Assembly: GCA_002385805.1 (NCBI GenBank)
Contig: DGEF01000102.1
Span: forward strand, 16,494 to 29,584
Direction: 5' to 3'
Length of the DNA stretch: 13,091 bases
From: Peptococcaceae bacterium UBA3933
GTDB taxonomy: Bacteria; Bacillota; Peptococcia; Peptococcales; BICA1-8
Part shown: piece by piece, positions 7,290 through 13,091 of the stretch
How positions within the stretch are numbered: the stretch's first letter is position 1
How the letters are laid out: the number at the start of each line of letters is the position of its first letter
The notes under the pieces: generated by a model
The model's database searches: none
Seen by the model: the letters and a program-made list of their open reading frames with translations, nothing else
What the model was told of the DNA's origin: nothing
Made by a program: the position numbers and the translations under genes

Positions 7290-7407
7290 GCATCTGCTTT
7301 TGGGATATACTGTATGATGCATCAATCAGATTAGCCCAGATGTAGATGCATTCCTAAAGGTGGGCCCAAAAGCAGATGCATCATGCAGTAAGCCCCGAAG
7401 CAGATGC
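7290..7407 (-). repeat. Degenerate array of a 16-nt motif GCATCTRCWTYKGGGC spaced 28-30 nt
   Basis: On the - strand three copies begin at 7407, 7379 and 7349 (GCATCTGCTTCGGGGC, GCATCTGCTTTTGGGC, GCATCTACATCTGGGC), with 12-14-nt variable tails that end in AT. A fourth unit boundary (GCATCAT) begins at 7320. The core motif also occurs once inverted, on the + strand at 7290-7304. That inverted copy pairs perfectly over 15 bp with 7365-7379. A competing inverted repeat pairs 7308-7322 with 7376-7390 with one G-T mismatch. The 28-nt unit can be divided into four heptamers. Confidence 0.7.
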
Positions 7408-7469
7408 TCTTACAAAAAATGTAGAAAGAGAAATTATCTGCGTGCATCAGTGGTGACTAATTCTAGTTG

Positions 7470-8879
7470 TTATATTTTAAACTTCCTCAAGCTTTTACCT
7501 CCTTGCACAGCATGAACGGCACAGGAGAAGCAAGGGTCAAAGGCACGGATTACTCGGCCTACTTCGATGAGGCTGTCTAAATTATCTACAGGAGTACCTA
7601 TCAAGGCTTCTTCTACCGGTCCCCTGAGTTTATCTTTGCCTCTGGGAGCGAAATTCCAGGCACTGGGGGTGATTACCTGGTAGTGAGAAGTACGTCCCTT
7701 TTCTATCTTCACCCAGTGGCCTAATGCGCCTCGCATGGTATCAATTAATCCTGCTCCTTGGGCCTGGGGTTGGGGTTCATATTTATTGAGGGTGGGCTGG
7801 TTTAAGTTTAGTTTTTCTAACCAGGTGTACATCAGATTGATAATTTCTTTTAATTCCAGGACCCGGGCTATATGCCTGTCCATGGTAGAGATTCCTCTGC
7901 GGTATTTACCGTTAATCCACATTCTGGCCAAAGGACCGCTTTCAAAGGGTTTAGTGTCGTAACGGGGAGTCTTTACCCAGGAATAGGCCTCCGGTTTCTT
8001 GTCAAAGGCAGGTTCCGTTTTTTCTTGCCAAGGGTCTGTTACTCCTTCCACTTCTTCATACCAGGAAGAGGTTACTTCTTCACTGATTAATTGGGGATCA
8101 AATTTTACGGGTTGAGTGGAAAAATTGGTTATTACACCGGCTTGAAAATCTTCAAACTTATTCTTTTCATTGGGGAAGATACCGAAAGATAATAAATTAC
8201 CGTAACTTTTCCCAATTTGGTAATACTCCGGATAATATTCGGCAACAGTATACACATCAGGAAGGTATTTTTCGGTAACAAACTTATCAACCTTTTTTAA
8301 AATAGCCAAAGACATATTAATTTTATTAGCATTGGGTTTTTCCGTTACTCCTCCGGGAATAATTGTTTGCTGATGCGGTGCCTTGGCTCCCCAAAGAGCC
8401 AGCAGTTGGTGGGCTTTTGCACTTAATATTGCAGCTTCCCAGTAATTTTCATATAATTTTTTTTCTTTACTTTCCGGGATTTTGTAATCACCTTTTAATA
8501 AAGGACGAAAAGGAGGAGTATCCGGTCCCCGGGCGTAATCAGGCAGGCTTAGGATATAAAAATGGCGTAGATTGTTCTGGATAAAATCGGAAGCTACAAT
8601 CAGGTTTCGAATTAAGACTCCGTTTGGAGTAGGCTCCAAGTTATAAGCTTTTTCCAGAGCAAGAGCTCCCGCCATGGCGTGAGCGGTAGAACAAATTCCA
8701 CAGATGCGTTGGGCATAGATACAAGTATCCCTGGGGTCACGGTTTTCCAGCATCAGTTCAAATCCCCGAAATAAAGTACCGCTGACCCAAGCATCTGTAA
8801 CTACTCCATTATTAACTTCAACTTCAACTTGCAAAGGTTCATGTAGACGAGTTAAAGGTAGTATCTTTTTCCTGACCAT
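7470..8879 (-). CDS. [NiFe]-hydrogenase large subunit (group 1, uptake type)
   Basis: This catalytic subunit carries the NiFe(CN)2CO centre and splits H2. Its 469 residues contain the N-terminal motif RICGICSTAH (Cys60, Cys63, His67) and the C-terminal motif DPCFSCAVH (Cys450, Cys453, His456), which supply the four metal-binding cysteines. Between them are GTLFRGFE (34-41), KAPHQQTIIPGG, RGALGHW and IGTPVDN, all expected in the family. Thirteen residues after His456 (AVQGGKSLRKFKI) are the peptide to be removed by a maturation protease such as the one at 5980-6546. The usual RxEGHL motif near the N-terminus reads RLHEPL (11-16). ATG 8879 has GAGG about 6 nt upstream. There is no signal peptide; export would be piggy-back with the small subunit, whose gene ends 92 bp upstream. 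Confidence 0.96.
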   Translation of the reverse strand: MVRKKILPLTRLHEPLQVEVEVNNGVVTDAWVSGTLFRGFELMLENRDPRDTCIYAQRICGICSTAHAMAGALALEKAYNLEPTPNGVLIRNLIVASDFIQNNLRHFYILSLPDYARGPDTPPFRPLLKGDYKIPESKEKKLYENYWEAAILSAKAHQLLALWGAKAPHQQTIIPGGVTEKPNANKINMSLAILKKVDKFVTEKYLPDVYTVAEYYPEYYQIGKSYGNLLSFGIFPNEKNKFEDFQAGVITNFSTQPVKFDPQLISEEVTSSWYEEVEGVTDPWQEKTEPAFDKKPEAYSWVKTPRYDTKPFESGPLARMWINGKYRRGISTMDRHIARVLELKEIINLMYTWLEKLNLNQPTLNKYEPQPQAQGAGLIDTMRGALGHWVKIEKGRTSHYQVITPSAWNFAPRGKDKLRGPVEEALIGTPVDNLDSLIEVGRVIRAFDPCFSCAVHAVQGGKSLRKFKI

Positions 8880-8971
8880 TATTCCTCATCTCTTTTCCGC
8901 TGCCAGAATTTTAATCTTTTAAAAAATGAATTATTCCTTTTTAGAGTTAGACGTGAAACATCTTTTTGTAA

Positions 8972-10162
8972 TTATTTTTGTTCGGTTATTATTTCTTCTA
9001 ATTTATTTAAAATTACTTCTTGGTCAAATTCTTCTTTTGTTTCCTGATTGATTTTATCTAATTTATTGATGATTATTTCCTGCGGTTTTACTTTCTCTCC
9101 GGGTGATGGTTCTTTTAACTGAGTTCCTTTAATGAGATTTTTCCCCATTCTGCCGGATATGACAGAACCTAAAGCATGGGTAGTGATTCCCAGAGCGGAA
9201 AGACCTCCTAAAGTTGCTCCGATTTTTTCTACTCGTTTTTTACCACCGGGCAAGTATATATCCGGTAGGTGCTCAAAATAAGGCATCATGCCATCAGGGA
9301 AATGAGGACTGGCACAGCCAATACAGGGTATACCTGCTTCAATGGGCCAGTTAACGTGGTTATTCCATTGCCGGGTAGGGCAGTCTGCATAGGTAACAGG
9401 TCCTTTACAGCCTATTTTATAAAAACACCCTTCCTCACCTGGGTAACTGGCAAAATTGCCATTTTCAAAATGTACCCGTCGGTGGCATAATTCATGAATG
9501 GTTTTACCGAAAAAAAGAGTAGGGCAGTTGTAATTATTTAACTCCGGTTCACCATACATAACCAGATGAGCTAAGGTACCTATTATCCATTCTGTATGGG
9601 AGGGGCAGCCCGGTACATTAATCACTTTTCGTTTTACCACATCCTGTACACCTACCGCATGGCTGGGGTTCGGATAGGCGGCTCCCGGACCGCCAAAAGC
9701 AGCACAGGCACCTACAGCTACTACGTATTTAGCTTTAGGTGCCAGTTCTTTTAAAGTCTCAATACCGGTAATCAATCTGTTATTTCTGGCGCCGATAATA
9801 TTGTAGCGACCCTCTTCCCTAGTAACAACAGACCCTTCCACCACCAAAATAAATTTACCTTCATCTTCCCGGGCGGTTTTTTCAATTATATCCAAGGCCG
9901 GCTCGCCAAAGGTGGCATTGAACAACCAATGATACCGCATTTCTACCATTTCTAATAAAAGCTGTTTTAAATCTGGGTCTTGGGTATTATCTAGAGAAAT
10001 GGATTCGCCGGTACATGACCCTAACTCCAGCCAGATGACCGGTGGCCTGGTTATTTCCCCCTGGGCTAAGGCGCTTAGAATATTTGGGCGTAATAAACCT
10101 GCCAGGGTAATGCCGGCGGTAGTTTGCATACACAGTTTTAAAAATTCTCTTCTACTTAGCAC
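8972..10162 (-). CDS. [NiFe]-hydrogenase small subunit, Tat-exported and membrane-anchored
   Basis: This subunit carries the electron-transfer Fe-S clusters. The 396 residues start with a twin-arginine signal (SRREFLK, 3-9, then a hydrophobic stretch to about 32). Distal cluster ligands are His223, Cys226, Cys246 and Cys252. The medial [3Fe-4S] cluster has Cys261, Cys280 and Cys283, with Pro273 in the NWP motif. Proximal ligands are Cys50, Cys153 (GACAAFGG) and Cys186 (PGCP), but the expected second Cys is Glu53 (SCTGES). A weakly hydrophobic segment at 315-336 is the probable membrane anchor, followed by a charged tail of about 60 residues with an internal repeat. The GTG start has AGGGGG (10170-10175) 7 nt upstream and overlaps the preceding gene's end by 11 bp. 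The large-subunit gene follows 92 bp downstream. Confidence 0.95.
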   Translation of the reverse strand: MLSRREFLKLCMQTTAGITLAGLLRPNILSALAQGEITRPPVIWLELGSCTGESISLDNTQDPDLKQLLLEMVEMRYHWLFNATFGEPALDIIEKTAREDEGKFILVVEGSVVTREEGRYNIIGARNNRLITGIETLKELAPKAKYVVAVGACAAFGGPGAAYPNPSHAVGVQDVVKRKVINVPGCPSHTEWIIGTLAHLVMYGEPELNNYNCPTLFFGKTIHELCHRRVHFENGNFASYPGEEGCFYKIGCKGPVTYADCPTRQWNNHVNWPIEAGIPCIGCASPHFPDGMMPYFEHLPDIYLPGGKKRVEKIGATLGGLSALGITTHALGSVISGRMGKNLIKGTQLKEPSPGEKVKPQEIIINKLDKINQETKEEFDQEVILNKLEEIITEQK

Positions 10163-10643
10163 GGAAAAGCCCCCTAACAGCTCCCGCTAAAAAACCGAAG
10201 GTAGCTAAGAAAATCCAGCCGCCTCCCAAAAGAGCCATAAGAAACCCAGGTTTTTCAAAACCTAAAGCTTCTAAAACAACACCCGTCGGAAGCAGGAGCC
10301 CTCCCAGTACTAAAAGCCAGGAAAGAATTAAAAGAAGTCGCTGGGCAAGGTTGATATTGGGTAAAATTGAGGCGAAAAGTAGAGACTGAAAGCCGAAAAT
10401 TGTAATATGTGTATGGGCATCCATATTCCGTTCCCACAATAATTGGATGTCACTGGCTTCTTTTAGATATCCAAAGGCTCTCTCCATTTCATTTCTATTT
10501 GTATAATCCAAGGCTAATTGCATCCGTTCTACCCTTGCTTCTCTTAAAGGAGTAACTATAAAACCGGCGTGAATTAATCCGTAGCATATTCCCAAGAAGA
10601 TTAAAAGCAGGCCTCCGGTGACTAAAATACGCTGGGGAGTCAT
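10152..10643 (-). CDS. Four-helix membrane protein, hydrogenase-associated, function unknown
   Basis: The 163-residue protein has hydrophobic helices at about 6-30, 78-95, 102-125 and 134-157, and a hydrophilic loop at 33-72. Helix 2 begins DAHTHITIFGFQSLLF (75-90), with His77 and His79. This resembles the H-x-[HN]-x-x-x-[FL]-G-[FW] helix of short cbb3-oxidase-subunit-I-like membrane proteins, so heme or metal binding is possible. I cannot place it in a named family with confidence. It is the first gene of the hydrogenase operon and overlaps the small-subunit start by 11 bp, so the two are probably translated together. ATG 10643 is preferred: TGGAGG (10652-10657) lies 8 nt upstream. The in-frame ATG at 10658 overlaps that ribosome site. 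Confidence 0.8.
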   Translation of the reverse strand: MTPQRILVTGGLLLIFLGICYGLIHAGFIVTPLREARVERMQLALDYTNRNEMERAFGYLKEASDIQLLWERNMDAHTHITIFGFQSLLFASILPNINLAQRLLLILSWLLVLGGLLLPTGVVLEALGFEKPGFLMALLGGGWIFLATFGFLAGAVRGLFRAK

Positions 10644-10665
10644 GGAAAAAACCTCCATTAATTAT

Positions 10666-10721
10666 AAGGTTAAGGTTGAGGAAAATGTTAAGGCTAAGAA
10701 AAGATTAAGGTTAAGATTAAG
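10666..10721 (+). repeat. Imperfect hexamer repeats of the AAGGTT/AAGATT type
   Basis: The tract reads AAGGTT, AAGGTT, GAGGAA, AATGTT, AAGGCT, AAGAAA and then AGATTAAGGTTAAGATTAAG. It has a six-base periodicity with a purine-rich + strand. It lies in the probable 5' leader of the hydrogenase operon, immediately upstream of the ribosome binding site of its first gene. Confidence 0.65.
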
Positions 10722-10824
10722 AGAAAATCTTGGGTCTGTTTATTGTTGGAAAGTGTACTAACGTGTAGGATATCCAAAAGTTTCATTTTATATTTATCAA
10801 TTCTAAAGAAGGGAAAAAATAGTA

Positions 10825-10853
10825 TTGACACATCACTGAATCCTTAAGATAAT
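10825..10853 (+). promoter_or_regulatory. Probable sigmaA-type promoter for uvrB
   Basis: A perfect -35 box TTGACA (10825-10830) and GATAAT (10848-10853) are separated by exactly 17 nt. Transcription would start near 10860 and leave a leader of about 240 nt before uvrB at 11101. TATAAT at 10859-10864 is another hexamer but has no matching -35 at the right distance. Confidence 0.7.
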
Positions 10854-10872
10854 TGTGATATAATTTTCTGAT

Positions 10873-10886
10873 AGAACATTCATTCG
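10873..10886 (+). promoter_or_regulatory. Candidate LexA (SOS) operator, imperfect
   Basis: AGAACATTCATTCG resembles the Gram-positive SOS box CGAAC-N4-GTTCG. GAAC is followed by four bases and ATTC, one change from GTTC. It lies about 13-26 nt after the expected transcription start of uvrB, which is known to be LexA-controlled in B. subtilis. Half the palindrome is weakened, so this is tentative. Confidence 0.35.
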
Positions 10887-10928
10887 CAATTAAACTACTG
10901 ATAAACTTTAATAATTCGCCTGACGGCG

Positions 10929-11012
10929 AAGGTTAAGGTTTAGGTTAAGTCTGGGTTAATTATTGGGTCTTAAATTTGTTTTTTTCAATTTCTTAACCTT
11001 AACCTCAACCTT
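10929..11012 (+). repeat. 21-bp inverted repeat made of GGTTAA-type hexamers in the uvrB leader
   Basis: The left arm (10929-10949) consists of AAGGTT-like units. The right arm (10992-11012) is its reverse complement apart from two of 21 positions. The loop is 42 nt and contains a run of seven or more T. In RNA this would be a long hairpin about 90 nt upstream of the uvrB start. It uses the same hexamer as the tract at 10666-10721. Confidence 0.7.
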
Positions 11013-11050
11013 AAACATACGACTGAAGGTCGCAACTAGCCACTTTTTTT

Positions 11051-11078
11051 CTAGTCACTAGTCACAAGTCACTAGTAA
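11051..11078 (+). repeat. Four heptamer repeats CTAGTCA before uvrB
   Basis: The consecutive units are CTAGTCA, CTAGTCA, CAAGTCA and CTAGTAA, followed by a partial CTA. The tract ends 7 bp before the uvrB ribosome binding site AGGGAGTG (11086-11093). Confidence 0.75.
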
Positions 11079-11100
11079 CTAATTTAGGGAGTGTTTTCCT

Positions 11101-13083
11101 ATGACTGATAAATTTAAATTAGTTTCCGAATATAAACCTAAAGGGGACCAGCCCAAAGCTATTGAGCAACTGGTAGACGGTATCTATTCTGGTTTGCCTT
11201 TTCAGACTCTTTTGGGAGTTACCGGGTCCGGAAAAACATTTACCATGGCCAATGTTATTGCTGAAGTTAATCGTCCTACTTTGGTCATTGCCCATAATAA
11301 AACACTGGCCGCTCAATTGTGTAGTGAGTTTAAGGAGTTTTTTCCGGAAAACGCAGTAGAGTATTTTGTCAGTTATTACGACTACTACCAACCGGAGGCT
11401 TACATCCCTCATACAGATACTTATATTGAAAAAGACGCTCAAATTAATGAAGAAATTGAAAAACTGCGCCATTCAGCTACAGCGGCTCTTTTAGAGCGAC
11501 GGGACGTTATTATTGTGGCCAGTGTTTCCTGTATTTACGGTTTAGGTTCCCCGGAAGATTATAAAAACCAGACTTTGTCCTTAAGAGTGGGACAAGTTTA
11601 TGACCGGGATGCTATATTAAGGAAGTTGGTAAATATTCAATACGAACGAAATGATGTAAACTTTACCCGGGGTACCTTCAGGGTACGGGGTGATGTTATT
11701 GAAATTTTACCTGCTTCTTTAACGGAAAAAGCCATAAGAGTTGAATTATTTGGTGATGAAGTAGACCGTATTCTGGAAATTGATACTTTGACGGGAGAAA
11801 TTTTAGGTCAAAGAAAACACGTAAGTATATTTCCCGCAACTCACTATATAACTGCTCCTGATTACCTGGAAACTGCTATTAGAAATATTGAAAAAGAACT
11901 GGAAGAAAGGCTGGAAGAATTCCGAAGCCAAGGTAAGTTACTGGAAGCTCAGAGATTAGAACAAAGAACCCGTTATGATTTGGAAATGATCAGAGAAGTG
12001 GGCTTTTGTACAGGCATTGAGAACTACTCCCGCCATTTAACCGGTCGAAAACCGGGAGAACCTCCCTATACTTTGTTAGACTATTTTCCCGAAGATTACC
12101 TTGTTATTATAGATGAATCCCATGTTACCGTGCCTCAAATCGGCGGTATGTATGAAGGGGATAAATCCAGAAAAACCAGTTTGGTGGAGCATGGGTTTAG
12201 GTTACCTTCGGCTTTAGATAACCGTCCTTTGCGGTTTGAGGAGTTTGAAGAAAAGTTGAATCAGGTTGTGTTTGTTTCCGCAACTCCCGGTCCCTATGAA
12301 CTTGAACATAGCCGGAAAATAGTAGAACAGATTATTCGTCCTACAGGTTTAGTGGATCCGGAGGTAGAGGTCCGGCCTGTTAAGGGGCAGATTGATGACT
12401 TATTAGATGAGATTAGAACTAGAGTGGAACGGAATGAGAGAGTATTAATAACTACTTTAACTAAAAAGATGGCGGAAGACCTGACTGATTATTTTAGAGA
12501 AGCAGGTTTGAAGGTTCGCTATCTTCATTCGGAAATAAAAACCATTGAGAGAATGGAGATTCTGCGGGACTTGCGTTTAGGTGTTTTTGACGTTTTGGTA
12601 GGCATTAACCTCTTACGGGAAGGTTTGGATTTACCTGAAGTATCACTGGTGGCCATTTTAGATGCGGATAAAGAAGGCTTTTTACGCTCTGACCGCTCTT
12701 TAATCCAAACCATGGGGCGGGCTGCCCGTAATGTTAACGGGAAAGTAATTATGTATGCAGATACCATTACCGGTTCTATGCGGCGGGCCATTGACGAAAC
12801 TAATCGCCGGCGGAAGCTGCAAATTGAGTATAACCGGAAGCATAATATTACACCTCAGACCGTTCAGAAATCGGTACGGGATGTTATTGAAGCTACAATG
12901 GTGGCTGAAAAAGGTCCTGAATATAAATTGTCCCAGAAAAAAGTTGAGGAAATGCCCAAATCGGAAATTAAAAGGCTTGTTCAGGAATTGGAGAAAGAAA
13001 TGCATGATGCCGCCAAGGCTTTGGAATTCGAAAGAGCCGCTGTTTTGCGGGATTTGATTATAGAGTTGAAAGGAAAATTATAA
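11101..13083 (+). CDS. uvrB: Excinuclease ABC subunit B (UvrB)
   Basis: UvrB is the damage-verifying helicase-like subunit of bacterial nucleotide excision repair. It is loaded by UvrA and recruits UvrC. The 660 residues are full length, against 661 in B. subtilis. Motifs are Walker A GVTGSGKT (39-46), the beta-hairpin YYDYYQPEAYIP (92-103) that clamps DNA, DESH Walker B (338-341), helicase motifs in the second RecA-like domain (INLLREGLDLPE, then TMGRAARN) and the C-terminal UVR helix hairpin at about 622-657 (EKEMHDAAKALEFERAA) that binds UvrC. The ATG has AGGGAGTG (11086-11093) 7 nt upstream. No defect is seen. It reads away from the hydrogenase operon and ends 8 bp before the window edge; uvrA is the expected next gene. 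Confidence 0.98.
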   Translation: MTDKFKLVSEYKPKGDQPKAIEQLVDGIYSGLPFQTLLGVTGSGKTFTMANVIAEVNRPTLVIAHNKTLAAQLCSEFKEFFPENAVEYFVSYYDYYQPEAYIPHTDTYIEKDAQINEEIEKLRHSATAALLERRDVIIVASVSCIYGLGSPEDYKNQTLSLRVGQVYDRDAILRKLVNIQYERNDVNFTRGTFRVRGDVIEILPASLTEKAIRVELFGDEVDRILEIDTLTGEILGQRKHVSIFPATHYITAPDYLETAIRNIEKELEERLEEFRSQGKLLEAQRLEQRTRYDLEMIREVGFCTGIENYSRHLTGRKPGEPPYTLLDYFPEDYLVIIDESHVTVPQIGGMYEGDKSRKTSLVEHGFRLPSALDNRPLRFEEFEEKLNQVVFVSATPGPYELEHSRKIVEQIIRPTGLVDPEVEVRPVKGQIDDLLDEIRTRVERNERVLITTLTKKMAEDLTDYFREAGLKVRYLHSEIKTIERMEILRDLRLGVFDVLVGINLLREGLDLPEVSLVAILDADKEGFLRSDRSLIQTMGRAARNVNGKVIMYADTITGSMRRAIDETNRRRKLQIEYNRKHNITPQTVQKSVRDVIEATMVAEKGPEYKLSQKKVEEMPKSEIKRLVQELEKEMHDAAKALEFERAAVLRDLIIELKGKL

Positions 13084-13091
13084 GGCTCTTG

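Larger units (their letters stand above)
7054..7469. other. 416-bp gene-free gap within the hydrogenase cluster
   Basis: No credible gene is seen between the cytochrome b start and the large-subunit stop. The left part (7070-7250) contains the cytochrome gene's ribosome binding site and AT-rich sequence in which I could not pick a convincing promoter. The middle and right parts (7260-7407) are short repeats described separately. GCTGACCC (7191-7198) and GGGTCAGC (7284-7291) form an additional small inverted pair. No clear U-tract terminator is present on either strand. Confidence 0.7.
10659..11100. other. Divergent repeat-rich intergenic region between the hydrogenase operon and uvrB
   Basis: This 442-bp stretch has no credible gene. 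From left to right it holds AAGGTT-type hexamer repeats, an AT-rich part with a consensus + strand promoter and a LexA-like site, two small hairpins (TTCGCC-TGAC-GGCGAA at 10915-10930 and CGAC-TGAAG-GTCG at 11020-11032), a long inverted repeat, and CTAGTCA heptamers just before the uvrB ribosome site. The hydrogenase operon promoter must lie here on the - strand, but I found no good -35/-10 pair for it. Confidence 0.75.

Noticed and set aside
7290..7407. CRISPR array, because of repeats at about 29-nt spacing
   Set aside because: The repeats are only about 16 nt and diverged, the tails between them are 12-14 nt, one copy is inverted, and no cas gene is present.
10661..10666. TATAAT on the - strand as -10 of the hydrogenase promoter
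   Set aside because: It lies only a few bases from the first gene's ribosome site, so the transcript would start inside it, and no -35 is present at 17 nt.
10859..10864. TATAAT as the -10 box of the uvrB promoter
   Set aside because: It is 28 nt from TTGACA, too far, and no other -35 fits. GATAAT at 10848 has the ideal 17-nt spacing.
12525..12791. Antisense frames within uvrB (also 12700-13005 and 11119-11472)
   Set aside because: They mirror the conserved UvrB coding sequence and have no independent support.

Overview
The window looks like a chromosomal segment of a low-GC, anaerobic Gram-positive bacterium of the Clostridia, perhaps Peptococcaceae-like. This is an inference from the split transketolase, the ftsEX-ctpB-minJ-uvrB gene order, strong purine-rich Shine-Dalgarno sites, frequent TTG/GTG starts and roughly 40% GC. 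No species can be named from the sequence.

Layout. Positions 1-1040 hold the last 16 codons of a probable transketolase N-terminal subunit, the complete C-terminal subunit and an intrinsic terminator. Positions 1172-5290 form a + strand cell-envelope block: ftsE, ftsX, an S41 carboxy-terminal processing protease (CtpB-like) and a seven-or-so-helix PDZ membrane protein resembling MinJ. Positions 5398-6546 hold a + strand pair: a small relative of a P-loop ATPase family with a destroyed Walker A motif, and a HyaD/HybD-type hydrogenase maturation endopeptidase. Positions 6412-10643 hold a - strand [NiFe] uptake hydrogenase module. In transcription order it is a 4-helix membrane protein, a Tat-exported small subunit, the large subunit and, after a repeat-filled 416-bp gap, a b-type cytochrome. 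Positions 10659-11100 are a repeat-rich divergent intergenic region with a strong sigmaA-type promoter facing uvrB (11101-13083).

How the parts fit. The hydrogenase would face the outside of the membrane (twin-arginine signal plus C-terminal anchor on the small subunit), oxidise H2 and pass electrons to quinone through the cytochrome b. The protease gene, convergent with the cytochrome gene, would trim the 13-residue C-terminal peptide of the large subunit. From what is known of Bacillus subtilis, ftsE-ftsX-ctpB-...-minJ-csbA-uvrB-uvrA is a conserved neighbourhood. Here the hydrogenase module and its protease lie between the minJ-like gene and uvrB.

The most unusual signals are in the hydrogenase. 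A proximal-cluster cysteine of the small subunit is replaced by glutamate (Cys50-Thr-Gly-Glu53), and the RxEGHL motif of the large subunit, which carries the proton-transfer Glu, reads RLHEPL. An unassigned HTH-containing membrane protein is translationally coupled upstream. Several different short tandem repeats lie on both sides of the operon. Also notable are a recurring GTG-N6-TTG double start in which the GTG is part of the Shine-Dalgarno sequence, and the pseudo-P-loop protein.
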